A DNA stretch of 5,507 nt, from NCBI GenBank assembly GCA_017400025.1, contig JAFQAF010000256.1:1-5507 (forward strand), given 5' to 3'. The notes under the pieces were generated by a model that did not search any database, had not been told where the DNA came from, and saw only the letters and a program-made list of their open reading frames with translations. The DNA comes from Oscillospiraceae bacterium. GTDB lineage: Bacteria > Bacillota_A > Clostridia > Oscillospirales > Ruminococcaceae. Below, one piece after another: positions 1 through 4,752 of this stretch; the first letter of the stretch is position 1, and every line of letters begins with the position of its first letter. The translations under genes were made by a program, and so were the position numbers.

Positions 1-608
1 AAAAAATTGTGCCCGGTGTGCTGAAAGACCTGGAGAAAATAAAGAAAAAACTGGACAAAGGCGAAAGCCTGCGTATATGGTACAGCAATAATCCGGACGA
101 ATACTTCGGCATGCTGTGGTTCTGCGCCTGGCTGGACAGTCTGGGAGAATTTGAAAACAAAATATATACTGTATGCCTGCCTCTGTGGCGGGAAACACCC
201 TACGGCAAAATAAACTACAGCGGCTGGGGCGAGGTGCGAATGGAATACTGGCACAAACTCTATAGCCCGGTACAGCTGCGAAATATAGATATAAAAATGT
301 ATGCCAATGAGTGGAAAAAGCTTATGGCAGAAAATGGGCCTCTGCGCGCTGTAATAAGCGGCCGCAGCCAGTCTGTACCGGAAGATTTCTACGACAGCTT
401 TATTATAAAAGAGATACAGAATCAGCCGGAAGAATTCCTGCAGGCCCAGGTGGTGGGCAGTGTCATAGGCAGGTATCAGCTGGGTATAAACACCGGTTTT
501 ATTACTGCCCGCATGGAAAAAATGGCCGAAAAAGGTATGCTTACATCCCTTACCCGGCCGGCGGAGGACAGGCCGCTTTACCACAGAAAAATGAAAAGAA
601 ATTTCTGA
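1..608 (+). CDS. DUF1835/DUF3658 domain protein, 3' part (5' end outside window)
   Basis: The reading frame is open to the left edge (in-frame codons at 3-8 read Lys-Ile before the first GTG at 9), so the true start lies upstream and GTG 9 is probably internal. About 201 residues are visible. Numbering from GTG 9, recognisable blocks are RIWYSNNPDEYFG (22-34), SGWGEV (71-76), WKKLMAENGPLRAVISG (102-118), SVPEDFYD (122-129) and a C-terminal GRYQLGI...DRPLYHRKMKR stretch (154-197). This order matches my memory of DUF1835 proteins carrying a C-terminal DUF3658 region. The family has no established biochemical role; the C-terminal part looks like a small helical, possibly winged-helix, domain, which is inference. 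Isoleucine is encoded almost only by ATA (11 ATA, 2 ATT, 0 ATC after GTG 9), unlike mscL and telA. It converges on the PHP gene across a shared terminator. Confidence 0.8.
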   Translation, partial: KIVPGVLKDLEKIKKKLDKGESLRIWYSNNPDEYFGMLWFCAWLDSLGEFENKIYTVCLPLWRETPYGKINYSGWGEVRMEYWHKLYSPVQLRNIDIKMYANEWKKLMAENGPLRAVISGRSQSVPEDFYDSFIIKEIQNQPEEFLQAQVVGSVIGRYQLGINTGFITARMEKMAEKGMLTSLTRPAEDRPLYHRKMKRNF

Positions 609-624
609 ATATAACTCTGAATAT

Positions 625-659
625 AAAAAAGAGACAAAGATTATCTTTGTCTCTTTTTT
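625..659. terminator. Bidirectional intrinsic terminator between convergent genes
   Basis: The arms AAAAAAGAGACAAAGA (625-640) and TCTTTGTCTCTTTTTT (644-659) form a perfect 16-bp stem around a 3-nt TTA loop. The core GAGACAAAGA/TCTTTGTCTC is flanked by A6 on the left and T6 on the right, so a U-tract follows the hairpin on either strand. It lies 16 nt after the DUF1835-type stop and 26 nt beyond the end of the PHP gene, and so serves both converging transcripts. Confidence 0.93.
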
Positions 660-685
660 CATTATGTTTAAATATACGGAACAGT

Positions 686-1762
686 TTATTTCAGCCTTAT
701 AGGGTTTGTCCAGGCTTTTTTGCCGTTCATATCAATCACTTCAATTCGCACTGTTGTCTCCCAGCCTTTCAGCGGAGATTCCACGTGTTTCAGTGGCAGG
801 TCATTGGCATAAACCACTGTTCTGCTGGAGCCTACCTTGCCGCCGAAGATAAAGTTCACACACTTGCCCCGGGCACAGTCCACATATATATTGCCGTCCT
901 TTATGCCCCACTGTGTGATTTCTGCACCGGAGGAGGAGTAGTATCTGCCTTCCAGCAGGCTGTTTACAATGTTTTCATGGTTCAGCTCTTCTGCCTGCAC
1001 CATAACAAAACCGCCGAAGCTGTCCGGATAAAGGCCTTCGTTGTGGTTGTCATCGGATGCAAACACGTTTATGTCTGTGCCGTTGCGCAGCAGCATATCA
1101 AGGAAGGTGGTGTCTTCGCCTTCGCCACATTCATTCACTGTGGCATAGTTGTACACCTCAATACCCCAGAAACCTTCAATGCCCCTCACTTCATCTGTTT
1201 CAACCCTTGACCATATCGGGTGATTGTATGTGGTGAAGCAGCCTTTGGCTTTCAGATAATCGCTCAGGTCCTGCGCGGCCTTTACACCGTCCCATTCACC
1301 GAAGAATACACGGATAGGTGTAAATTCATTGTGTTTCAGCAGGTTTTCACCTGCCTTTTCCCTCATTTCCTTGTTGCCCATAATGCCGTGGATATGGTGG
1401 GTTTTCAGCAGGCGGTATTCACCCATTTCCTGTATTTTCTTTCTCATTACGTCAACGGTAAAGTCCCTGTAGCCTTTGCCCTCTGTGTATTTGTCCACAT
1501 CTATGTCCAGGCATTCAGTGTCTACCAGACGTACGCTGCCTTCCACTGCAGGCAGCAGAATAAAGTCTTCTGTGTCAAATTCATCACACAGGTCCGTGTA
1601 TTTGTCGTGGTCAGACAGACACATAAAGTGGTAGCCGTGCTGTCTGTAGGCCAGCACTGCCTGGGCAGGTGTCAGCTTGCCGTCAGAATTTACAGTATGT
1701 GAATGAAGGTTGCCTTTGTACCAGTTCCGGTTTTCTGCAAAGATTTTTTCGTAGTCAGCCAT
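686..1762 (-). CDS. PHP-domain metallohydrolase (CehA/McbA-like)
   Basis: A 358-residue cytoplasmic protein with no signal peptide. It has the PHP-domain metal-ligand pattern: NLHSHTVNSDG (18-28; His20, His22, Asp27), SDHD (50-53), Glu74 in AVEG, HHIHG (122-126), NHP (180-182) and SDDNH (236-240). These residues would hold two or three divalent metals for hydrolysis of a phosphoester or other ester. The order and the extra C-terminal region (about 280-358, beta-rich, ending AWTNPIRLK) resemble the CehA/McbA branch of the superfamily rather than DNA polymerase PHP domains or histidinol phosphatase. The substrate cannot be told from sequence. The ATG at 1762 is supported by a GAGAGG ribosome binding site 8 nt upstream (1771-1776). 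It lies downstream of spoIVB on the same strand but is separated from it by a terminator and has its own promoter, so co-transcription is unlikely. Confidence 0.92.
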   Translation of the reverse strand: MADYEKIFAENRNWYKGNLHSHTVNSDGKLTPAQAVLAYRQHGYHFMCLSDHDKYTDLCDEFDTEDFILLPAVEGSVRLVDTECLDIDVDKYTEGKGYRDFTVDVMRKKIQEMGEYRLLKTHHIHGIMGNKEMREKAGENLLKHNEFTPIRVFFGEWDGVKAAQDLSDYLKAKGCFTTYNHPIWSRVETDEVRGIEGFWGIEVYNYATVNECGEGEDTTFLDMLLRNGTDINVFASDDNHNEGLYPDSFGGFVMVQAEELNHENIVNSLLEGRYYSSSGAEITQWGIKDGNIYVDCARGKCVNFIFGGKVGSSRTVVYANDLPLKHVESPLKGWETTVRIEVIDMNGKKAWTNPIRLK

Positions 1763-1770
1763 AATATTTT

Positions 1771-1804
1771 CCTCTCAACAGGTATGTTTAACAACATTAT
1801 AGCA
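1771..1804 (-). promoter_or_regulatory. Extended -10 promoter and RBS of the PHP gene
   Basis: On the minus strand TGCTATAAT (complement of 1796-1804) is a perfect extended -10 element (TGnTATAAT). No good -35 is present at the expected distance, where CTGTAT falls in the spoIVB terminator stem, as is common for extended -10 promoters. Predicted transcription starts about 27 nt before the ATG at 1762, with GAGAGG at 1771-1776 as ribosome binding site. Confidence 0.7.
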
Positions 1805-1810
1805 TTAAAA

Positions 1811-1842
1811 ACAGAAAAATACAGAGCAAATATGCTCTGTAT
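1811..1842 (-). terminator. Terminator of spoIVB
   Basis: The arms ATACAGAGCA (1819-1828) and TGCTCTGTAT (1833-1842) form a perfect 10-bp stem with a 4-nt loop. Read on the minus strand it is followed at once by TTTTTCTGTTTTT. It begins about 50 nt after the spoIVB TGA (1893-1895), so it should end the spoIVB transcript before the PHP gene. Confidence 0.87.
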
Positions 1843-1892
1843 ACAGATTTGTTCTGCTGATTTTCAGCTTTACGGCCTTTCGCTGATTACGG

Positions 1893-3086
1893 TCAGGCTG
1901 TTATGCCGTATGCAGAAGCGGCTATGCTGTCCAGTGTGTCCAGCATATTCCGGGCAAAAATTGCATAGCCCTTTTCCACATTGTTTACAAAAACGTGGGT
2001 CACCGCACCGGCCAGCTGGCCGTCCTGGATTATGGGGCTGCCGCTCATACCGGCTACTATGCCGCCGGTCAATGTCAGCAGGCGGCTGTCTGTCACTCTT
2101 ATAACCATGTTTTTGTTCCGGTCATCAGAGGTCAGGTTTACTTTTTCTATCTCTATCTCGTATCGCCGGGGTTTTGTGCCGTTTATAGTTGTCAGTATAT
2201 AGGCTTTCCCGGTTTTTATGCTGGCAGGGTTTGCCACCGGCATCATATTTTCACTGTCTGCAACATAGGCTTTGCCGTACACGCCGGTACTGCCGTTTTT
2301 CAGCACTTTGCCGCTGGCAGTGGCTGATGTGAAACTGCCCTTCAGCTGGCCGGCCGCGCCGTTTCTGCTTTTTACAATCCCGGTTATCTTCACCGGCACA
2401 ATCTCACCGCTCAGCAGTTTCAGCTCCTGCTGGGTATCCACGTCCTTTATTCCGTGGCCCAGCCCTGCAAAACAGCCGGTTTCAGTGTCGAAAAATGTCA
2501 TTGTGCCTATGCCTGCGCCGGAATCCCTCACCCACATGCCGGTGCGGTATGTGCCGGTGTTTACATCCTGCACTGCATTCAGCAGTGCAGTGCGCTGTGC
2601 AGTACCGCGTGTGTAGGATATTTTCAGCACAGTCCGGCCGTATTTTTCTATCATTCGTTCCACGTCTTCGTTGGTCTGCACGGCCCTGCTGTTTATGTGT
2701 GTGATTATGTCGCCGGTTTTCAGTCCGGCAGCCTTTGCCGGGTTTTTGTATCCCGATGCTGTCAGTATATCGGAAAATCCAACCAGCATCACCCCGTCAC
2801 AGAACATTTTTATGCCGAAAGGCCTGCCGCTTACGCTTACATATTTCTGTTCGCTCTGCACCACTGCCACATCCTTTACAGGGAAAAGCCCCAGCAGGCT
2901 GGCTGTGTACCGGGTTTCGTCCTCTCTGCGGGCAGGAGTCAGGGTGATGACCGGCAGGCTCTCTATGCACACTTCCTGCCCCGGGGTGAAATACAGCCTT
3001 TCGGGTATTTTCTCTGTTGTATAAATCAGCAGCCGCCCTGCGGCGGCCAGCAGGGCAAAATTGAATTTCATAAACTTATTGAACAC
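1893..3086 (-). CDS. spoIVB: SpoIVB family signalling serine peptidase (S55)
   Basis: In Bacillus subtilis SpoIVB is made in the forespore, crosses to the intermembrane space and cleaves SpoIVFA, triggering pro-sigma-K processing; many Clostridia keep it without that full pathway. With the GTG start at 3086 the protein has 397 residues (about 426 in B. subtilis). A short hydrophobic N-terminal segment (about 8-23) is a likely membrane anchor. It is followed by the family stretches IPERLYFTPG and LFPVKDVAV, a PDZ domain (about 97-160, with SGYKNPAKAAGLKTGDII) and the S55 peptidase domain. The proposed triad is His211 in GLGHGIKD, Asp333 in VTDSRLL and Ser348 in GMSGSPI. The Asp-to-Ser gap of 15 residues equals the one I recall for B. 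subtilis Asp363 and Ser378. An in-frame ATG at 3101 is rejected because its first codons contain the Shine-Dalgarno GGAGGA (3094-3099), which sits 7 nt before the GTG. All catalytic residues are present, so it looks active. Confidence 0.94.
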   Translation of the reverse strand: MFNKFMKFNFALLAAAGRLLIYTTEKIPERLYFTPGQEVCIESLPVITLTPARREDETRYTASLLGLFPVKDVAVVQSEQKYVSVSGRPFGIKMFCDGVMLVGFSDILTASGYKNPAKAAGLKTGDIITHINSRAVQTNEDVERMIEKYGRTVLKISYTRGTAQRTALLNAVQDVNTGTYRTGMWVRDSGAGIGTMTFFDTETGCFAGLGHGIKDVDTQQELKLLSGEIVPVKITGIVKSRNGAAGQLKGSFTSATASGKVLKNGSTGVYGKAYVADSENMMPVANPASIKTGKAYILTTINGTKPRRYEIEIEKVNLTSDDRNKNMVIRVTDSRLLTLTGGIVAGMSGSPIIQDGQLAGAVTHVFVNNVEKGYAIFARNMLDTLDSIAASAYGITA

Positions 3087-3093
3087 TTTACAT

Positions 3094-3099
3094 TCCTCC
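3094..3099 (-). promoter_or_regulatory. Ribosome binding site that decides the spoIVB start
   Basis: GGAGGA on the minus strand lies 7 nt upstream of GTG 3086. The upstream in-frame ATG (3099-3101) overlaps this motif and has no ribosome binding site of its own. The later ATG at 3071 (residue 6 of the GTG-started protein) also lacks one. The GTG is therefore the best start. Confidence 0.8.
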
Positions 3100-3116
3100 A
3101 TACACAGGCTATTATT

Positions 3117-3237
3117 CCCCCGGGGGTAAAGAATATTACATAGAATGTAAAATGCCCGCAGCTATGAACACAAACAGCCCCGGTTTTGACGCCCGGGTGG
3201 GGAAAAAGTGCAGATTTTCACTGTTTACAGTGTGAAA
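3117..3237. repeat. Cluster of inverted repeats in the spoIVB/mscL divergent spacer
   Basis: The 296-nt spacer between the divergent genes holds several symmetric elements. They are CCCCCGGGGG (3117-3126, uninterrupted), TTACAT-AGA-ATGTAA (3136-3150), CCCGG-N9-CCGGG (3179-3197) and CACTG-TTTA-CAGTG (3219-3232). The last extends outward as TTT/AAA (3216-3218 and 3235-3237) past a 2-nt bulge. None is followed by a good T-run in the right place, so they look more like protein-binding sites than terminators. No ORF of note is seen here. Confidence 0.5.
3141..3167 (-). promoter_or_regulatory. Possible forespore-type (sigma-G/F-like) promoter of spoIVB
   Basis: On the minus strand CATTCTA (complement of 3141-3147) fits the sigma-G -10 pattern CATnHTA. 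TCATA (complement of 3163-3167) resembles the -35 pattern GHATR. The gap is 15 nt, shorter than the spacing I recall for sigma-G, and the -35 lacks its first G. No convincing sigma-A promoter is seen here on this strand. A forespore promoter would suit spoIVB, but the match is partial. Confidence 0.35.
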
Positions 3238-3272
3238 TTTTGCTCCCCGGTGCAGTTTTTTTGATAAAAGTA

Positions 3273-3301
3273 TTGTAAAATTTGGTAAAACAATATATAA
3301 T
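3273..3301 (+). promoter_or_regulatory. Upstream candidate promoter for mscL
   Basis: TTGTAA (3273-3278) and a perfect TATAAT (3296-3301) are separated by 17 nt. Transcription from here would give a leader of about 75 nt before the GTG at 3383. The -35 is only a 4/6 match and the surroundings are AT-rich, so chance similarity is possible. Confidence 0.5.
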
Positions 3302-3335
3302 TAACTAACAAGCTGGTATAAATTTATTTATTTAC

Positions 3336-3376
3336 TTGATTTTTACCGGTGAAAAACTGTATAATTATAGTGAGGA
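3336..3376 (+). promoter_or_regulatory. Proximal candidate promoter and RBS of mscL
   Basis: TTGATT (3336-3341) and TATAAT (3360-3365) are spaced by 18 nt. The -10 sits inside the palindrome TATAATTATA (3360-3369). The ribosome binding site GAGGA (3372-3376) lies 6 nt before GTG 3383. Expected initiation at about 3372 would put the RNA 5' end almost at the Shine-Dalgarno, leaving a very short leader. Confidence 0.55.
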
Positions 3377-3382
3377 AAAACA

Positions 3383-3802
3383 GTGGAGAAAAAGGGTATC
3401 GTACAGGAATTCAAAGCGTTTATATCCCGCGGTAACGTGGTGGATATGGCTGTCGGTGTTATCATCGGTTCAGCTTTTACAAAAATTGTAAACAGCCTGG
3501 TAAACGATGTGGTTATGCCTGCCCTTGGTGTTATCACAGGCGGCATCAATTTCACAGACCTGAAATACGTTATCACACCTGCCACTGAAGAAACCGCAGA
3601 GGTTGCCATCAGATACGGCAGCTTTATCCAGAATATTGTGGACTTCCTCCTTATCGCAGTTGTTGTGTTTATGATGGTAAAAGTAATCAACAAACTGCGC
3701 GCACCTAAAGAAGAGCCTAAAAAAGAAGAACCGGCTGCACCGCCACCAACACCGGAAGATATTCTTCTGCTGCGTGAAATCCGTGACAGCCTGAAAAAAT
3801 AG
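3383..3802 (+). CDS. mscL: Large-conductance mechanosensitive channel MscL
   Basis: MscL is a homopentameric inner-membrane channel that opens under membrane tension and releases solutes during hypo-osmotic shock. The 139-residue length is typical (136 in E. coli). The N-terminal amphipathic segment (GIVQEFKAFISRGNVVDMA, 5-23) leads into TM1 with the pore-lining glycines of AVGVIIGSAF (23-32) and on through VNDVVMPALG (40-49). A periplasmic loop follows, then TM2 starting at FIQNIVDFLL, and a charged Pro/Glu-rich linker. The C-terminal cytoplasmic helix TPEDILLLREIRDSLKK parallels the E. coli helix bundle. The GTG start at 3383 is set by GAGGA at 3372-3376 and by alignment with the family N-terminus. 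Codon use favours ATC for Ile (11 of 15), suggesting good expression. It is monocistronic: promoters precede it and a strong terminator follows. Confidence 0.97.
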   Translation: MEKKGIVQEFKAFISRGNVVDMAVGVIIGSAFTKIVNSLVNDVVMPALGVITGGINFTDLKYVITPATEETAEVAIRYGSFIQNIVDFLLIAVVVFMMVKVINKLRAPKEEPKKEEPAAPPPTPEDILLLREIRDSLKK

Positions 3803-3847
3803 GCCGGGTGCATTTCAAATAGCCTTTTCCTTTATTCATATATCTCA

Positions 3848-3897
3848 AAGACAAAGGACTGCCGAATTTATTTTGGCAGTCCTTTGTCTTGCTTTTT
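3848..3897 (+). terminator. Intrinsic terminator of mscL
   Basis: The arms AAGACAAAGGACTGCC (3848-3863) and GGCAGTCCTTTGTCTT (3875-3890) form a perfect 16-bp stem with an 11-nt AT-rich loop. It is followed by GC and T5 (3893-3897). It lies about 45 nt after the mscL stop. No matching T-run exists on the left side, so it acts on the plus strand only. Confidence 0.93.
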
Positions 3898-3933
3898 ACA
3901 GTTATTTTTCAATATCGCTGTTTTAACACATTT

Positions 3934-4011
3934 ATATGTTAATAATACATATTAATATCCTGCATTTTATTGACACAGGGTTGTGTTTAAGAGTAAAATA
4001 TTATTAATAAT
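3934..4011. repeat. AT-rich palindromes upstream of and at the xpaC promoter
   Basis: Three symmetric elements occur in 78 nt: ATATGT-N7-ACATAT (3934-3952), ATATTAATAT (3949-3958) and ATTATTAATAAT (4000-4011, at the predicted transcription start). TTAATAAT occurs as a direct repeat at 3939-3946 and 4004-4011, 65 bp apart. A smaller inverted repeat, ACACA-GGGT-TGTGT (3973-3986), overlaps the -35. The rest of the 3803-4032 spacer holds only the mscL terminator and the xpaC promoter. Confidence 0.5.
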
Positions 4012-4024
4012 GCACTAAAGGAGA
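3970..4024 (+). promoter_or_regulatory. Promoter and RBS of the xpaC-telA operon
   Basis: A perfect TTGACA (3970-3975) and TAAAAT (3994-3999, 5/6) are separated by 18 nt, a good sigma-A-type promoter. Transcription would begin near 4006. The strong ribosome binding site AAGGAGAG (4017-4024) lies about 8 nt before the TTG start at 4033, which compensates for the rare start codon. Confidence 0.8.
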
Positions 4025-4032
4025 GCCATAAA

Positions 4033-4737
4033 TTGAGCCGTAAAAAAAGGAACAATCACGTCAGCCCCATTTATGCCGTGGCAGCCTTCTGGCTGGCATG
4101 GGCTCTTGTGTTGCCGCTGTTTACAATTATGCACTATCTGCCGCTTATAATGCTGTGTGTGCTGCTGTATAAAATGACAGACAGAATAGCCACAAAGAAC
4201 GATGAGAAAAAGAAAGCTGCAGAAACAGTGCCTCAGCAGCCGCGGCAGCCAAAGCCTGCAGAAGAGAAAAAATCCACCGGTAACCCTCGGGTGGATAAGC
4301 TGATAAAGGAAAGAGACTTGGCTATCAGCGAAATGCGCAGACTGAACGCCAACATTGAAAACGAAAAAATTTCCCGGCAGATAAATGACCTGGAATACAC
4401 CACATCAAAAATATTTGACCACGTTATTGCCCACCCGGACAAAGTGAGCCAGATATCAAAATTCCTCAACTACTATCTGCCTACCACTATGAAACTGCTG
4501 AACACCTATGACAGAATGGGTGCCCAGGGTGTGGAAGGCGTGAATATATCCGGCACAATGAAAAAGGTGGAAGAAACACTGGATATGGTGGTGGAAGCTT
4601 TCCACAAACAGCTGGATACACTTTTTGCAGGGGAAGCGCTGGACGTAAGCGCAGATATTCAGGTTATGGAAAACCTGATGAAAACAGAAGGCCTTGCCAC
4701 AGATGAAAATCAGATCAACCTGACACTGTCAGAGTAA
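4033..4737 (+). CDS. xpaC: XpaC-like membrane protein (5-bromo-4-chloroindolyl phosphate hydrolysis family)
   Basis: A 234-residue protein. Lys/Arg-rich N-terminus (RKKRNN, 3-8), then two close hydrophobic segments (about 12-30 and 35-46) likely to form a membrane hairpin, a charged Pro/Gln linker (54-80) and a helical cytoplasmic domain (about 84-221). Family hallmarks are YYLPTTMKLL (147-156), TMKKVEETLDMVVEAF (175-190), KQLDTLF (192-198) and LDVSADIQVMENLMKTEGL (203-221). The name comes from an old indolyl-phosphate hydrolysis phenotype in Bacillus; I see no phosphatase active site, and true function is unknown. The TTG start at 4033 is set by AAGGAGAG upstream. Two tandem TAA stops end it, and telA follows after 15 nt, the same order as xpaC-yaaN in B. 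subtilis. The C-terminus QINLTLSE resembles motifs at the TelA N-terminus. Ile codons are mixed and ATA-rich (7 ATA, 6 ATT, 2 ATC), unlike telA. Confidence 0.87.
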   Translation: MSRKKRNNHVSPIYAVAAFWLAWALVLPLFTIMHYLPLIMLCVLLYKMTDRIATKNDEKKKAAETVPQQPRQPKPAEEKKSTGNPRVDKLIKERDLAISEMRRLNANIENEKISRQINDLEYTTSKIFDHVIAHPDKVSQISKFLNYYLPTTMKLLNTYDRMGAQGVEGVNISGTMKKVEETLDMVVEAFHKQLDTLFAGEALDVSADIQVMENLMKTEGLATDENQINLTLSE

Positions 4738-4752
4738 TAAAGGAGTATTACC

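Noticed and set aside
311..1210. Long plus-strand frame of about 299 codons
   Set aside because: It overlaps the end of the DUF1835-type gene in another frame, runs through a terminator hairpin and then antisense to the PHP gene. The translation is Cys/His/Phe-rich and resembles no family, and both overlapped genes have clear family motifs.
1220..1702. Plus-strand frame antisense to the PHP gene
   Set aside because: Shadow of a well-supported gene; no ribosome binding site and a translation rich in Val, Phe and His from complementary codons.
1856..1868. Small hairpin GCTGA-TTT-TCAGC after spoIVB
   Set aside because: The 5-bp stem has no T-run on the minus strand; the stronger hairpin at 1819-1842 is the credible terminator.
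2454..3143. Plus-strand frame antisense to spoIVB
   Set aside because: spoIVB carries a complete catalytic triad and PDZ domain on the other strand; the antisense translation is low-quality and has no supporting start signals.
3315..3322. Third possible mscL promoter (TGG followed by TATAA)
   Set aside because: There is no -35 at the expected distance and two better -10 elements are nearby.
3343..3813. Minus-strand frame antisense to mscL
   Set aside because: mscL is unmistakable on the plus strand; the antisense frame is Ser/Arg/Thr-rich and spans the mscL promoter.
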